A stretch of 40,863 bases of DNA, taken from the NCBI GenBank assembly GCA_900545025.1, contig UQXH01000018.1, positions 1 through 40,863 of the forward strand, given 5' to 3'. The notes under the pieces are model-generated. The model did not search any database. It worked only from the letters and a program-made list of their open reading frames with translations, and had not been told where the DNA came from. Shown one piece after another: positions 1-7,019 of this stretch. The first letter of the stretch is position 1; every line of letters starts with the position of its first letter. The stretch is from an uncultured Phascolarctobacterium sp. GTDB taxonomy: Bacteria; Bacillota; Negativicutes; Acidaminococcales; Acidaminococcaceae. The translations under genes and the position numbers were made by a program.

Positions 1-53
1 CGCGGGACACCCTGATTAAAAGTCAGGTGCTCTACCGACTGAGCTAGTGGATC
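1..53 (-). tRNA. tRNA-Lys (UUU), partial at window edge
   Basis: Read on the minus strand, the sequence starts with a 7-base acceptor strand (GATCCAC), then TA and a D-arm (GCTC...GAGC). The anticodon stem CCTGA/TCAGG closes the loop CTTTTAA, so the anticodon is TTT. The variable loop begins before the window ends, and the T-arm and 3' acceptor strand lie outside. It is the last of three tandem tRNA genes transcribed His, Gln, Lys. Confidence 0.93.
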
Positions 54-56
54 ACT

Positions 57-132
57 TGGCTGGGGCGGCTGGACTCGAACCAACGCATGCGGGAGTCAAA
101 GTCCCGTGCCTTACCGACTTGGCTACGCCCCA
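57..132 (-). tRNA. tRNA-Gln (UUG)
   Basis: This is a complete cloverleaf on the minus strand. Acceptor TGGGGCG pairs with CGCCCCA. The anticodon stem CGGGA/TCCCG encloses CTTTGAC, giving anticodon TTG. The T-arm carries GGTTCGAGTCC. The 3' CCA is encoded (57-59). The gene lies 4 bases from the flanking tRNA-Lys and 16 bases from tRNA-His, so a single precursor transcript is likely. Confidence 0.96.
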
Positions 133-148
133 ATTTCAGGTTACAAGG

Positions 149-225
149 TGGGGTGACTGGAGGGATTCGAACCCTCGCGTAACGGAGCCACAATCCGCCG
201 TGTTAACCGCTTCACCACAGCCACC
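149..225 (-). tRNA. tRNA-His (GUG)
   Basis: This is a complete cloverleaf on the minus strand with anticodon loop TTGTGGC (anticodon GTG). The acceptor GTGGCTG pairs with CAGTCAC. The extra 5' G (position 225) opposite discriminator C (152) is the tRNA-His identity element. CCA is encoded at 149-151. It is first in the His-Gln-Lys cluster; the AT-rich stretch 226-319 upstream should hold the promoter. Confidence 0.96.
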
Positions 226-319
226 AAATGTTTCCAAACTTCAATAGCTTGGCGACAGGTGTTATTATACTACACAGGCACCTATACGTCAATACTTTTT
301 GTTATTTTTTTCAATTTTC

Positions 320-694
320 TTATTTTACGGCTACAACTTCGATTTCCAGACGCGCGCCTTTGGGCAGGGCAGCTACCTGCACGAAAGAACGTGCCGGCGG
401 GTCGACTTTGAAATAACCGGCGTAAACCTTGTTGACAGCGTCAAAGTAAGCCATATCGGTAGTAAAGACGGTAACCTTGGCAACATTCAAAAATCTGTAG
501 CCCGCTTCCGTCAAAATAGCCTCGATATTGCTGAAAATCTGCTCGGTTTCCGCCTCGATGCTGGTCTGTACCATTTCGCCGCTTTCCGGGTTAATAGCAA
601 TCTGGCCGGAAACATACAGGTTGGCGCCTGCCAGTACGGCCTGAGAATAGGGACCTAATGCTTTTGGAGCTCTTTCTGTACTGATTGTCTGCAT
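320..694 (-). CDS. ridA: RidA family reactive intermediate deaminase
   Basis: The 124-residue protein matches the RidA/YjgF/UK114 family in full length. Visible family features are GPYSQAV near residue 15, the SGQIA segment near residue 30, and the C-terminal RLEIEVVAV strand whose arginine is the substrate-contacting residue in this family. RidA enzymes hydrolyse 2-aminoacrylate and related enamines to ketoacid and ammonia, protecting PLP enzymes. It is the last gene of the minus-strand operon and lies 18 bases after sdaAA. That fits, because serine dehydratase releases exactly this enamine. The ATG is preceded by AAAGGAGAG. The family assignment is seen in the sequence; the metabolic coupling is inferred from family knowledge and synteny. 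Confidence 0.95.
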   Translation of the reverse strand: MQTISTERAPKALGPYSQAVLAGANLYVSGQIAINPESGEMVQTSIEAETEQIFSNIEAILTEAGYRFLNVAKVTVFTTDMAYFDAVNKVYAGYFKVDPPARSFVQVAALPKGARLEIEVVAVK

Positions 695-712
695 AATTAC
701 CGCTCTCCTTTA

Positions 713-1597
713 TTATTTATCTTTATCCTGGCTGAAATACTGCTTTGCCCAGGCCAGCGCCGTAGGCGTGGTAGCCATGCCGCCGCCAGCAGTTTCTCTG
801 AGGGCGCAGGGCAGGGCGTCGCCGACGCGCTTCATAGCGTCGATAGCCTCGTCCGCCGGTATAAAGCTGCCGATGCCGCAGAGAGCAAGCTCTGCCGCTG
901 CCAGCGCCTGCAAAGCGCAGGAGCCGTTGCGTTTGATGCAGGGCACCTCTACCAGCCCGGCAACCGGGTCGCATACCAGTCCCAGGATATTTTTGAAAAC
1001 AATGGCCGCCGCCGTGCCTATCTGCGAGGGCGTACCTCCCAGCATGGCTGTTGCCGCACCTGCCGCCATCGCCGCAGCGCTGCCGCATTCTGCCTGACAG
1101 CCGCCGGTAGCGCCGGCCAGCGAAGCCCTATCGCCGATGACCAGGCCGATACTGCCTGCCACGACCAGACCTTCAGCCAGCGTTTCTTCACTTAGATTAT
1201 AATGCTTTTCCAGCGCAAAGAAAACACCCGGTAATACGCCGCTGGCGCCTGCCGTCGGTGCCGCTACGATGCGTCCCATAGCCGCGTTGCATTCGCCTAC
1301 GGCCATGGCAAAGATTACCGCATCACGCGCTTTCTCGCCTAACAAATCGCAGGACCTGGCCTGCTGCAGTTTTTTGGCGTCGCCGCCGGTCAGCCCGCTG
1401 TGGGAACGCACGCCCGTCAGGCCAAATTCAATGGACTGGCGCATGACGCGCAGCATTTCCTTCATCTTATTTAAAAGCTGCCCGCGGTCACATTCCAGCT
1501 GCTGCATATTATATTCCACCAGATATTCCTGCAAAGACTGTCCTTTGGCTTCAGCCTCGGCAATCCATCTGTCTAATGAAAGCTTATCGTTCTTCAT
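713..1597 (-). CDS. sdaAA: L-serine dehydratase, iron-sulfur type, alpha subunit
   Basis: The 294-residue protein is the catalytic subunit of the two-subunit [4Fe-4S] serine dehydratase, which converts L-serine to pyruvate and ammonia without PLP. Family hallmarks seen are the RSHSGLTGGDA segment (about residues 63-75), the AAPTAGASGVLPG stretch, and conserved cysteines in GCQAECG and VCDPVAGLVEVPC that would ligate the cluster. It starts at ATG with GTGAGGTAG upstream and follows sdaAB by 8 bases. The beta subunit lies immediately upstream, so the enzyme is complete. Oxygen sensitivity is expected of this class and fits an anaerobe. Confidence 0.96.
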   Translation of the reverse strand: MKNDKLSLDRWIAEAEAKGQSLQEYLVEYNMQQLECDRGQLLNKMKEMLRVMRQSIEFGLTGVRSHSGLTGGDAKKLQQARSCDLLGEKARDAVIFAMAVGECNAAMGRIVAAPTAGASGVLPGVFFALEKHYNLSEETLAEGLVVAGSIGLVIGDRASLAGATGGCQAECGSAAAMAAGAATAMLGGTPSQIGTAAAIVFKNILGLVCDPVAGLVEVPCIKRNGSCALQALAAAELALCGIGSFIPADEAIDAMKRVGDALPCALRETAGGGMATTPTALAWAKQYFSQDKDK

Positions 1598-1605
1598 GGG
1601 CTACC

Positions 1606-2271
1606 TCACAGGACACCGGCGATAAAGCGTACAGAACGAATCTGCTCCAGCGCGCCGATGAGATTGATGATGCTGGGCGGTACGTCCTGGTCACATTCGA
1701 TGACCATGGAAGCGGTGCCGCCTCTGTCGTTACGGAAAAGACGCATAGTGGCGATATTGACGCCCCCGTTGGCCAGCGTACTGCTGACCAGTGCGATGAC
1801 GCCCCGTTTATCCTCGTGCAGCGTCAAGATGGCGGGCAGTCTGCCCGTCAGCTCCACCGGGAAGCCGTCGATGGAGGTTACCTTCACCTGGCCGCCGCCT
1901 ACGGAGGAGCCGATAATCTCACAGCTGCCGCCTGCGCTGTCCGTCAGACGGAACAGTACCGTATTGGGGTGGGTCAGGTTGCCTAAATCAATTTTATGGA
2001 AAGCATAGCGCATACCGCACTCCGCCGCGTATCTTTCCGCTTCGGGAATACGCGCGTCGTCCGGCTTCCAGCCCATGAGTCCTGCCAGCAGCGCCATGTC
2101 GGTGCCGTGCCCGCGGTAGGTTTCCGCAAAAGAGCCGTGCAGATGGATTTCCGCCTCTGCCGGCCGTGAGCCCAGGATGCCGGCAGCCAGTAGCCCCAGC
2201 CGTACTGCGCCCGCTGTATGGGAACTGGATGGCCCGATCATCACCGGGCCGATAACGTCGATAATGTTCAT
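1606..2271 (-). CDS. sdaAB: L-serine dehydratase, iron-sulfur type, beta subunit
   Basis: The 221-residue protein opens with the beta-subunit signature IGPVMIGPSSSHTAGA (residues 7-22). It ends with a regulatory ACT domain (about residues 148-221), recognisable from ALVSSTLANGGVNIA and SMVIECDQ. The ACT domain in related enzymes senses amino acids, probably serine. The start codon has AAAGGAGA upstream. The gene lies between hutP and sdaAA in a tightly packed operon. No truncation is seen. Confidence 0.95.
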   Translation of the reverse strand: MNIIDVIGPVMIGPSSSHTAGAVRLGLLAAGILGSRPAEAEIHLHGSFAETYRGHGTDMALLAGLMGWKPDDARIPEAERYAAECGMRYAFHKIDLGNLTHPNTVLFRLTDSAGGSCEIIGSSVGGGQVKVTSIDGFPVELTGRLPAILTLHEDKRGVIALVSSTLANGGVNIATMRLFRNDRGGTASMVIECDQDVPPSIINLIGALEQIRSVRFIAGVL

Positions 2272-2294
2272 ACGTTTCTCCTTTACGAGGCTTT

Positions 2295-2735
2295 CTATTC
2301 ATCACCGGCCAGCGAACGATGCGCCAGCCCTACGCACATCTCGTTGAGATTGAGCACGCCCACGCCCATGAAGATAGCGACGCACAAATGCTCGCCGCAG
2401 CGTGCCAGCCCTATCTTGCCGCCGACGTTGAAGCCTGCCGCCTTACGCATCACCTGCTCGATAGCGGCATGCGCCGCGCCTGCTACCGCGCCTGCGCCGA
2501 CATGGGTCTCGCTTACGAGACCCTGACGCTGGGCAGCTACTACGGCGCGCTCGATAATCTTTACCACGGAGGGCATAAACTCGCCGCCGAAATCAACTGC
2601 CGTCGTGCGGATACCCTGCTTGCCCATAATCTCTTTCACCGTCAGTTCCTCCTGACGGGTGGCGGTAAGGGCGATACGCAGAGCCGCGCGACCTATATCA
2701 ACACTGCTGAACATACTCCTGTTTGCTTCCTGCAT
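2295..2735 (-). CDS. hutP: HutP family RNA-binding regulator
   Basis: The 146-residue protein matches the HutP family, whose Bacillus member is an antiterminator of histidine-utilisation genes that binds RNA when charged with L-histidine and Mg2+. Visible features are the N-terminal GRAALRIALTATR region (16-27) and a C-terminal core with RCGEHLCVAIFMGVG (112-126) and LNEMCVGLAHR (130-140). The latter supply histidines of the kind used for metal/ligand binding. No hut genes are present. It sits between an SSS transporter and serine dehydratase genes, so it may control serine uptake and catabolism. The first ATG is kept; an internal ATG at residue 8 has AGGAG too close to it. Ligand and target are inferred. 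Confidence 0.88.
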   Translation of the reverse strand: MQEANRSMFSSVDIGRAALRIALTATRQEELTVKEIMGKQGIRTTAVDFGGEFMPSVVKIIERAVVAAQRQGLVSETHVGAGAVAGAAHAAIEQVMRKAAGFNVGGKIGLARCGEHLCVAIFMGVGVLNLNEMCVGLAHRSLAGDE

Positions 2736-2740
2736 CCTGT

Positions 2741-4150
2741 TTATTCCTCTTCTCTGACTGTAACTTCTTTAATCCTTGCTTTATCCAGCACTGCCACCAG
2801 CAGGAATACGCCGATACACAGCAGCCATTCAAAATAGATGACATGGCTCAGCACATGCAGCGCCGGTACAAATTCCCAGACCACGATACCGATAAGGCCT
2901 GCCAGCGTAGTCCAGAAAGCGCTGCTCTTACGGCACAGCCCCGGTGCGAATACGGTGAACATGAACACGCAGGTCAGCGCCGTCGTCATGGACAGTCCGG
3001 CAATCATGGTTTTTAAGATACCTGCGGCGTTAAAGGCAAACCACAGGGTGATAAGTCCTACCACGAAGATCGTAAGACGGTTTACTTTGACAAATTTATC
3101 GTCGCTGATGGACGGATTGATGAAACGCTTGTAAATATCCTGCGAAAACAGCGTGCCCGCGCCCAACAGGATGGTGCAGGCCGTAGAAACATCCGCTGCC
3201 CACAACGCCGCCAGCGTCACGCCTGCCGCTACCGGATTCAGGCTCATAACAACCTGGGGCAGCGCCATAGTAGCGGTAATATCGGGGAACTGCACCTTCG
3301 CCACGATGCCCAGCACCGCGCACAAAAAGCCGATAGGGAAAATCAGAAGACCGCCCAGCATAAAGCCGTTGCGCGCCGTTCTGGCGTCTTTCGCGCCGCA
3401 GGCGATCTGCACCGGTCCCTGCGCCGTAATCGCCTGGGTAATCATAACGATGAACCAGCCGATAATGACTGCCAGCGGGATACCGCCCAGCGGGTCAAGC
3501 ATCACAGAGGCATCCGGCAGCGCTGCGGTAATGGCGGCCACGCCGCCTACGTTGCTGACAGCAGTCAGACAGGAGTACAAGACGCCCAGGTAGATTAAAA
3601 TAACGCTGACCATATTGGACAGACCGCTGGACCACAGACCGCCGATAAGGGTGATGCCGATAAATACCACGGCGCTCATCATCATACCGCCGTGGAAGCT
3701 GAAAATATCCGGCAGCAGCGAAGCCAGGATAGCGCCGCCTGCCAGGTACTGCAAAGCAGTGATAACGCACATAATGATAACAAGGCCAACCGCGCTGATG
3801 ACGCGTCCCTTGGTATCGTAGTATTTCTCAAAAAATTCCGGGATGGTGGAAACCTGCATGGCGCGCAGCTTGCCTGCCGCTGCCAGGCCCATAATGATGG
3901 CGCCTGCCGCCCACGCCGCATTGTACCAGCCGGCAGCCATGCCGACCTTGAAAGCGTTTTCCGCTACGCCTACGGTGGAAGCCGCGCCTACGGCCAGCCC
4001 CGTAATATTGACCGCGATCAGGCCCGTGCCCAGCTTACGCCCGGCAAACAGATACTCCGTCGAGCCCTTGTCGGCACGCCGCTTCACCCAGAAGCTGATA
4101 CCGAACAGCAGCGCGATGTACAGACACACAATAAATAATTGAACAGACAT
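2741..4150 (-). CDS. Sodium:solute symporter (SSS family), probable serine/amino-acid or carboxylate carrier
   Basis: This 469-residue integral membrane protein has about 12-13 hydrophobic segments and the SSS (PF00474) pattern. Features include an N-terminal helix followed by STEYLFAGRKLG (31-42), GLAVGAASTVG, and a long series of glycine-rich helices. The family couples Na+ influx to uptake of small solutes. The substrate cannot be read from sequence. Its position as first gene of the hutP-sdaAB-sdaAA-ridA operon suggests serine or a related amino acid. The ATG has GTGAGGTAG upstream. The downstream gene begins 5 bases after the stop. Confidence 0.85.
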   Translation of the reverse strand: MSVQLFIVCLYIALLFGISFWVKRRADKGSTEYLFAGRKLGTGLIAVNITGLAVGAASTVGVAENAFKVGMAAGWYNAAWAAGAIIMGLAAAGKLRAMQVSTIPEFFEKYYDTKGRVISAVGLVIIMCVITALQYLAGGAILASLLPDIFSFHGGMMMSAVVFIGITLIGGLWSSGLSNMVSVILIYLGVLYSCLTAVSNVGGVAAITAALPDASVMLDPLGGIPLAVIIGWFIVMITQAITAQGPVQIACGAKDARTARNGFMLGGLLIFPIGFLCAVLGIVAKVQFPDITATMALPQVVMSLNPVAAGVTLAALWAADVSTACTILLGAGTLFSQDIYKRFINPSISDDKFVKVNRLTIFVVGLITLWFAFNAAGILKTMIAGLSMTTALTCVFMFTVFAPGLCRKSSAFWTTLAGLIGIVVWEFVPALHVLSHVIYFEWLLCIGVFLLVAVLDKARIKEVTVREEE

Positions 4151-4196
4151 AAATAACTACCTCACTTCCATGCTACAAAATACTGCAAGATTACTT

Positions 4197-4224
4197 GCCG
4201 CTCCTGCGGCGCTACCATACTACC
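4197..4224 (-). promoter_or_regulatory. Candidate HutP target: regularly spaced NAG triplets and a GC hairpin in the sda-operon leader
   Basis: In the minus-strand leader between the predicted start (about 4241) and the SSS gene, three NAG triplets (TAG, TAG, CAG) occur at an exact 8-base period (4222-4220, 4214-4212, 4206-4204). The last lies in the loop of a GCCGC-AGGA-GCGGC hairpin (4197-4210). HutP of Bacillus is known to bind repeated NAG triplets. No U-tract follows the hairpin, so classical antitermination is not obvious. Confidence 0.4.
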
Positions 4225-4247
4225 AAAGCCGGTAATAAATTGTATTT

Positions 4248-4276
4248 ATTATAGCAATATTCGCTGTAAAATGAAA
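4248..4276 (-). promoter_or_regulatory. Promoter of the SSS-hutP-sdaAB-sdaAA-ridA operon
   Basis: On the minus strand there is a perfect TATAAT (4253-4248) with an extended TGC immediately upstream, and a weak TTTCAT at -35 (4276-4271) with 17-base spacing. The predicted start is near 4241, giving a leader of about 90 bases before the SSS start codon. Confidence 0.65.
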
Positions 4277-4355
4277 GCATCCTGCAAAAAATCTTTCTTT
4301 GTGTAAAACATATGCAAATTTTTTTACAAAAATACGCCGCTGACAGGATTTTGGC

Positions 4356-4384
4356 TGTTCATGTCGAATTTTTTAAGTTATAAT
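4356..4384 (+). promoter_or_regulatory. Promoter of the TSCPD/corA gene group
   Basis: A perfect TATAAT at 4379-4384 has a weak TGTTCA at -35 (4356-4361) with 17-base spacing. It lies 52 bases upstream of the TSCPD start codon and is divergent from the serine operon promoter. Confidence 0.5.
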
Positions 4385-4436
4385 TGAAAGAGTGCACCAG
4401 ATGCATCAACCTTAACCAATATGCAAGGAGGCTGCT

Positions 4437-4676
4437 ATGTATACCTATCAAACCAGCGGGACCTGTTCCCGCAGCATCAGCTTCGACATCATCGACGGCA
4501 AGCTGCACAATGTCAGCTTTGTGGGAGGCTGCCCCGGCAACCTCAAATCCATCGGCAAACTGGTCGAGGGCATGGAAGCCCAGAAAGTTGCCGAGCTGCT
4601 GCGTGGCGTCAAATGCGGCAGTCGTCCCACCAGCTGCGGCGACCAGCTGGCGCAGGCCATCCTTGAGCATTTATAA
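4437..4676 (+). CDS. TSCPD domain protein, four-cysteine type
   Basis: The 79-residue protein is full length for the small TSCPD family (TIGR03905-like), whose function is not established. It contains the family core GGCPGNLKSIGKLVEGM and ends with CGSRPTSCGDQLAQA, which includes the TSC.D signature. Four cysteines (10, 32, 60, 67) could bind a metal. The related domain in some class II ribonucleotide reductases is thought to bind metal or nucleic acid. The ATG follows GCAAGGAGG. The gene is 38 bases upstream of corA and probably cotranscribed with it. Confidence 0.85.
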   Translation: MYTYQTSGTCSRSISFDIIDGKLHNVSFVGGCPGNLKSIGKLVEGMEAQKVAELLRGVKCGSRPTSCGDQLAQAILEHL

Positions 4677-4714
4677 ACCCTGAGTATCTGACCTGATGAA
4701 AGGAGGAGTCACCG

Positions 4715-5665
4715 ATGTACAAAATTGTAAAAAGCTCGGACACCAGTCTGGACGAACTGGAAATCAGCACTTTGGAAAAAGGCAGCTGGATAGACGCTGT
4801 GGCCCCTTCTGAGGAGGAACTGCAGGAAATAGCCGCTGCCACCAATATCCAGATGGATTTTCTCACCGCCGCACTGGACGAAGAAGAAAAATCCCGTATC
4901 GAGATTGAAGACGACCAGATCCTCGTCCTCGTGGATATTCCTTTTCTGCGCAGCAATAAGGACTATGACACCCTGCCTTTGGGCATCATCATCACCGAAA
5001 ATCACATCGTCACCGTCTGTCTGGAGCCTAACGCCGTTACGGCAGACTTCGCGGCTCATAACAGCCGTCTGTTCTCCACCTTTAAAAAGACGCGCTTCCT
5101 GTTCCAGATTCTCTATAAATCGGCGACCCTGTACCTGAAATATATCCGTATCATTATCCGCCGCACCGACGAATTGGAGCAGCACCTGCGTCAGTCCATG
5201 CAGAACTCCGAGCTGTTTAACCTGCTGGATCTGCAAAAATCTCTGACCTACTTCTCCACCTCTTTGCGCGGCAACTACATTATTCTGGAAAAGCTGCTGC
5301 GTCTGCGCAGCGCGACCCAGTCCCAGCACATCGTCAAATTATATGAAGAAGACGAAGATTTGCTGGAAGACGTTATTATCGAATACAAACAGGCTGTCGA
5401 GATGGTTGAAATGTACAGCCACATCTTAAACAGCATGATGGAAGTTTTCGCCAGCATCATCAGCAACAACCTGAACTTAGTCATGAAATTCTTGGCTTCT
5501 GTCACCATTATTCTGGCGATTCCTACTTTGATTTCCGGTCTGTGGGGCATGAATGTGGAAGTGCCCTTTGCTGAAAATCCCTACGGCTTTATGATCGTAC
5601 TGAGCGTAGCCCTCTGTGTTTCCGGTTTTGCCGGCTACCTGCTGTGGAAACGCCGCATGTTCTGA
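4715..5665 (+). CDS. corA: CorA family divalent-cation (magnesium) channel
   Basis: The 316-residue protein has the CorA layout. An acidic cytoplasmic alpha/beta N-terminal domain (about 1-160) is followed by a long alpha-helical stalk (about 160-255). Two C-terminal transmembrane helices enclose the selectivity signature GMN, seen here as GLWGMNVEVPF. A basic tail (LLWKRRMF) ends the protein as usual. CorA pentamers admit Mg2+ and sometimes Co2+ or Ni2+. The ATG has AAAGGAGGAG upstream. No M-box riboswitch is apparent. The small gene 5681-5911 follows 15 bases downstream. Confidence 0.94.
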   Translation: MYKIVKSSDTSLDELEISTLEKGSWIDAVAPSEEELQEIAAATNIQMDFLTAALDEEEKSRIEIEDDQILVLVDIPFLRSNKDYDTLPLGIIITENHIVTVCLEPNAVTADFAAHNSRLFSTFKKTRFLFQILYKSATLYLKYIRIIIRRTDELEQHLRQSMQNSELFNLLDLQKSLTYFSTSLRGNYIILEKLLRLRSATQSQHIVKLYEEDEDLLEDVIIEYKQAVEMVEMYSHILNSMMEVFASIISNNLNLVMKFLASVTIILAIPTLISGLWGMNVEVPFAENPYGFMIVLSVALCVSGFAGYLLWKRRMF

Positions 5666-5680
5666 TACAGGAGTGATTGC

Positions 5681-5911
5681 ATGTCCAAAGTTACCGCTGA
5701 ACAGCTCTTGGCTGGCATCGTCTTTGGCGATACTGACAACAGCGAATATATTTATCTTCCCGGCGGCGAAGTAGGCAGCGAAGACCCCTTCTGTATTATG
5801 GAACGCCAGGGCAGCACTGCCGACCTGCCACTCGAGGAAGCAGTCCGCATGGTGCAGCGCCTGCAGCTTAAACCCTGCGCGCACCCTGAGCTGGGAAAAA
5901 GATCATATTAA
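5681..5911 (+). CDS. Small protein of unknown function downstream of corA
   Basis: I do not recognise this 76-residue protein. It is soluble and acidic in its first two thirds (AGIVFGDTDNSEYIYLPGGE) and ends with a short basic tail. It has no signal peptide or membrane segment, and has two cysteines. It has a good ribosome site (ACAGGAGTGATTGC before ATG), follows corA by 15 bases and ends just before a strong terminator. It therefore looks like a real operon member. Confidence 0.7.
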   Translation: MSKVTAEQLLAGIVFGDTDNSEYIYLPGGEVGSEDPFCIMERQGSTADLPLEEAVRMVQRLQLKPCAHPELGKRSY

Positions 5912-5917
5912 GACTAT

Positions 5918-5939
5918 GGACGGCATCGCCGTCCTTTTT
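5918..5939 (+). terminator. Rho-independent terminator after the corA group
   Basis: The perfect stem GGACGGC-ATC-GCCGTCC is followed by TTTTTA, 6 bases after the last stop codon. Confidence 0.9.
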
Positions 5940-5953
5940 ACTTTCACAAACAA

Positions 5954-5983
5954 AAAGCGTAAGCCTCGCAAGGCTTACGCTTT
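5954..5983. terminator. Bidirectional terminator between convergent genes
   Basis: A long inverted repeat (AAAGCGTAAGCCT ... AGGCTTACGCTTT) has an A-tract on the left and a T-rich tract on the right. It lies between the plus-strand corA group and the end of the minus-strand DUF1848 gene. Confidence 0.85.
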
Positions 5984-5996
5984 ATTATTTATATAG

Positions 5997-6935
5997 TCAA
6001 AATTCAAATGCAGTCTGACCCATCCTGCAGGACTTTATTTTTCTTTCCGTCACCTTATCCTCTGCGCCTAAAGTGCCTGTCAAAAGCGGCGCTTTGGGGT
6101 CATGCAGCTTAAGATTCTGTACTGCTCTGGCGGCGCCGTTGGTAGCGTAGCAGTACCGGCAGCCGTGACAGCAGGTATCATAGCTGCCGATGTCGATGCT
6201 CTCGACGCAGCCGCACTCCAAACGCTGATTTTTGTCCTTGGCCAGCTGCAGCGGACAGTGCAGCAATTTACCGAAAAGTTCCGCATCTACGCAGTGCGCA
6301 TGCTCTATGCCATACTGCTGCAAATCAATGCTTTCCGCGCAGGTGTCCAGCTTTAATCCATAGCCGCCGGCAATTTCTGCCAGCAGAGCTGCCAGTTTCC
6401 TCTGTTCTTCCTCAGATAGCTGCCGCGCATTGATAGACTTAATATTACGGGCAGCGCTGCGGTATAAATCTAAAAAGCTGATAGTGCACTTTTTGGTGTA
6501 AGGCGCAAGCTTCTCTGCCAGCTTTGCAAAATAATGGGTGTGATAGGCAAAATCGTACTTATCACTGTAAAAAATCGGGTCATAACGCCAGATAACCCGC
6601 TCCGGCCCAACAGCATCAGCAAGCTTCTGAAAGGCAGGTATAATAACCTTGCTTTTGGCAGGAACATGGCTTTCCACATCCTGCCCGTACGCATTTAAGG
6701 TAAACTGAAAATAATACATATAATCTTTAAGCTCGCCCAGTCTGTCCAGCATAGGCAGCGGATTCTTTGTCCAAAAGACGATACCATCCACCACCTCTGG
6801 ACTTAAATCAATACGGCTGACCTGGTGCGCGTTCATAGGATTGCGTACCAGTACATAGCCTTCTTTAATACGGTTAAAAAACCACTCTGCATAAAAGGCA
6901 GGTATATCAGTCCTGCGGCTGGCGCTTAGCAGCAT
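5997..6935 (-). CDS. DUF1848 family protein (probable Fe-S protein)
   Basis: The 312-residue protein has the DUF1848 start SASRRTDIPAFYAEWFFNRI and the internal VFWTKNP. Its C-terminal part is cysteine-rich: CGCVESIDIGSYDTCCHGC and CRYCYAT (about residues 242-266), which resembles a radical-SAM or ferredoxin-like Fe-S ligand set. The function of the family is not established. The ATG is preceded by GGAAAGGATG at somewhat long spacing. It stands alone between two terminators and reads toward corA. Confidence 0.85.
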   Translation of the reverse strand: MLLSASRRTDIPAFYAEWFFNRIKEGYVLVRNPMNAHQVSRIDLSPEVVDGIVFWTKNPLPMLDRLGELKDYMYYFQFTLNAYGQDVESHVPAKSKVIIPAFQKLADAVGPERVIWRYDPIFYSDKYDFAYHTHYFAKLAEKLAPYTKKCTISFLDLYRSAARNIKSINARQLSEEEQRKLAALLAEIAGGYGLKLDTCAESIDLQQYGIEHAHCVDAELFGKLLHCPLQLAKDKNQRLECGCVESIDIGSYDTCCHGCRYCYATNGAARAVQNLKLHDPKAPLLTGTLGAEDKVTERKIKSCRMGQTAFEF

Positions 6936-6964
6936 GCTGCATCATCCTTTCCCAGCAAATACAA

Positions 6965-7001
6965 ACAGGATGATACCTGCAGGCAGCAAATATCATCCTG
7001 T
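6965..7001 (-). terminator. Terminator after the Na/Pi cotransporter gene
   Basis: The 11-bp inverted repeat ACAGGATGATA/TATCATCCTGT has a 15-base loop. On the minus strand it is followed by TTTGTATTTG. It sits 19 bases downstream of the transporter stop codon. Confidence 0.7.
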
Positions 7002-7019
7002 AAATTATGTCAATATTGT

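Noticed and set aside
4197..4210. The GCCGC-AGGA-GCGGC hairpin as an intrinsic terminator in the serine operon leader
   Set aside because: No T-tract follows on the minus strand. I describe it only as a possible part of a HutP target.
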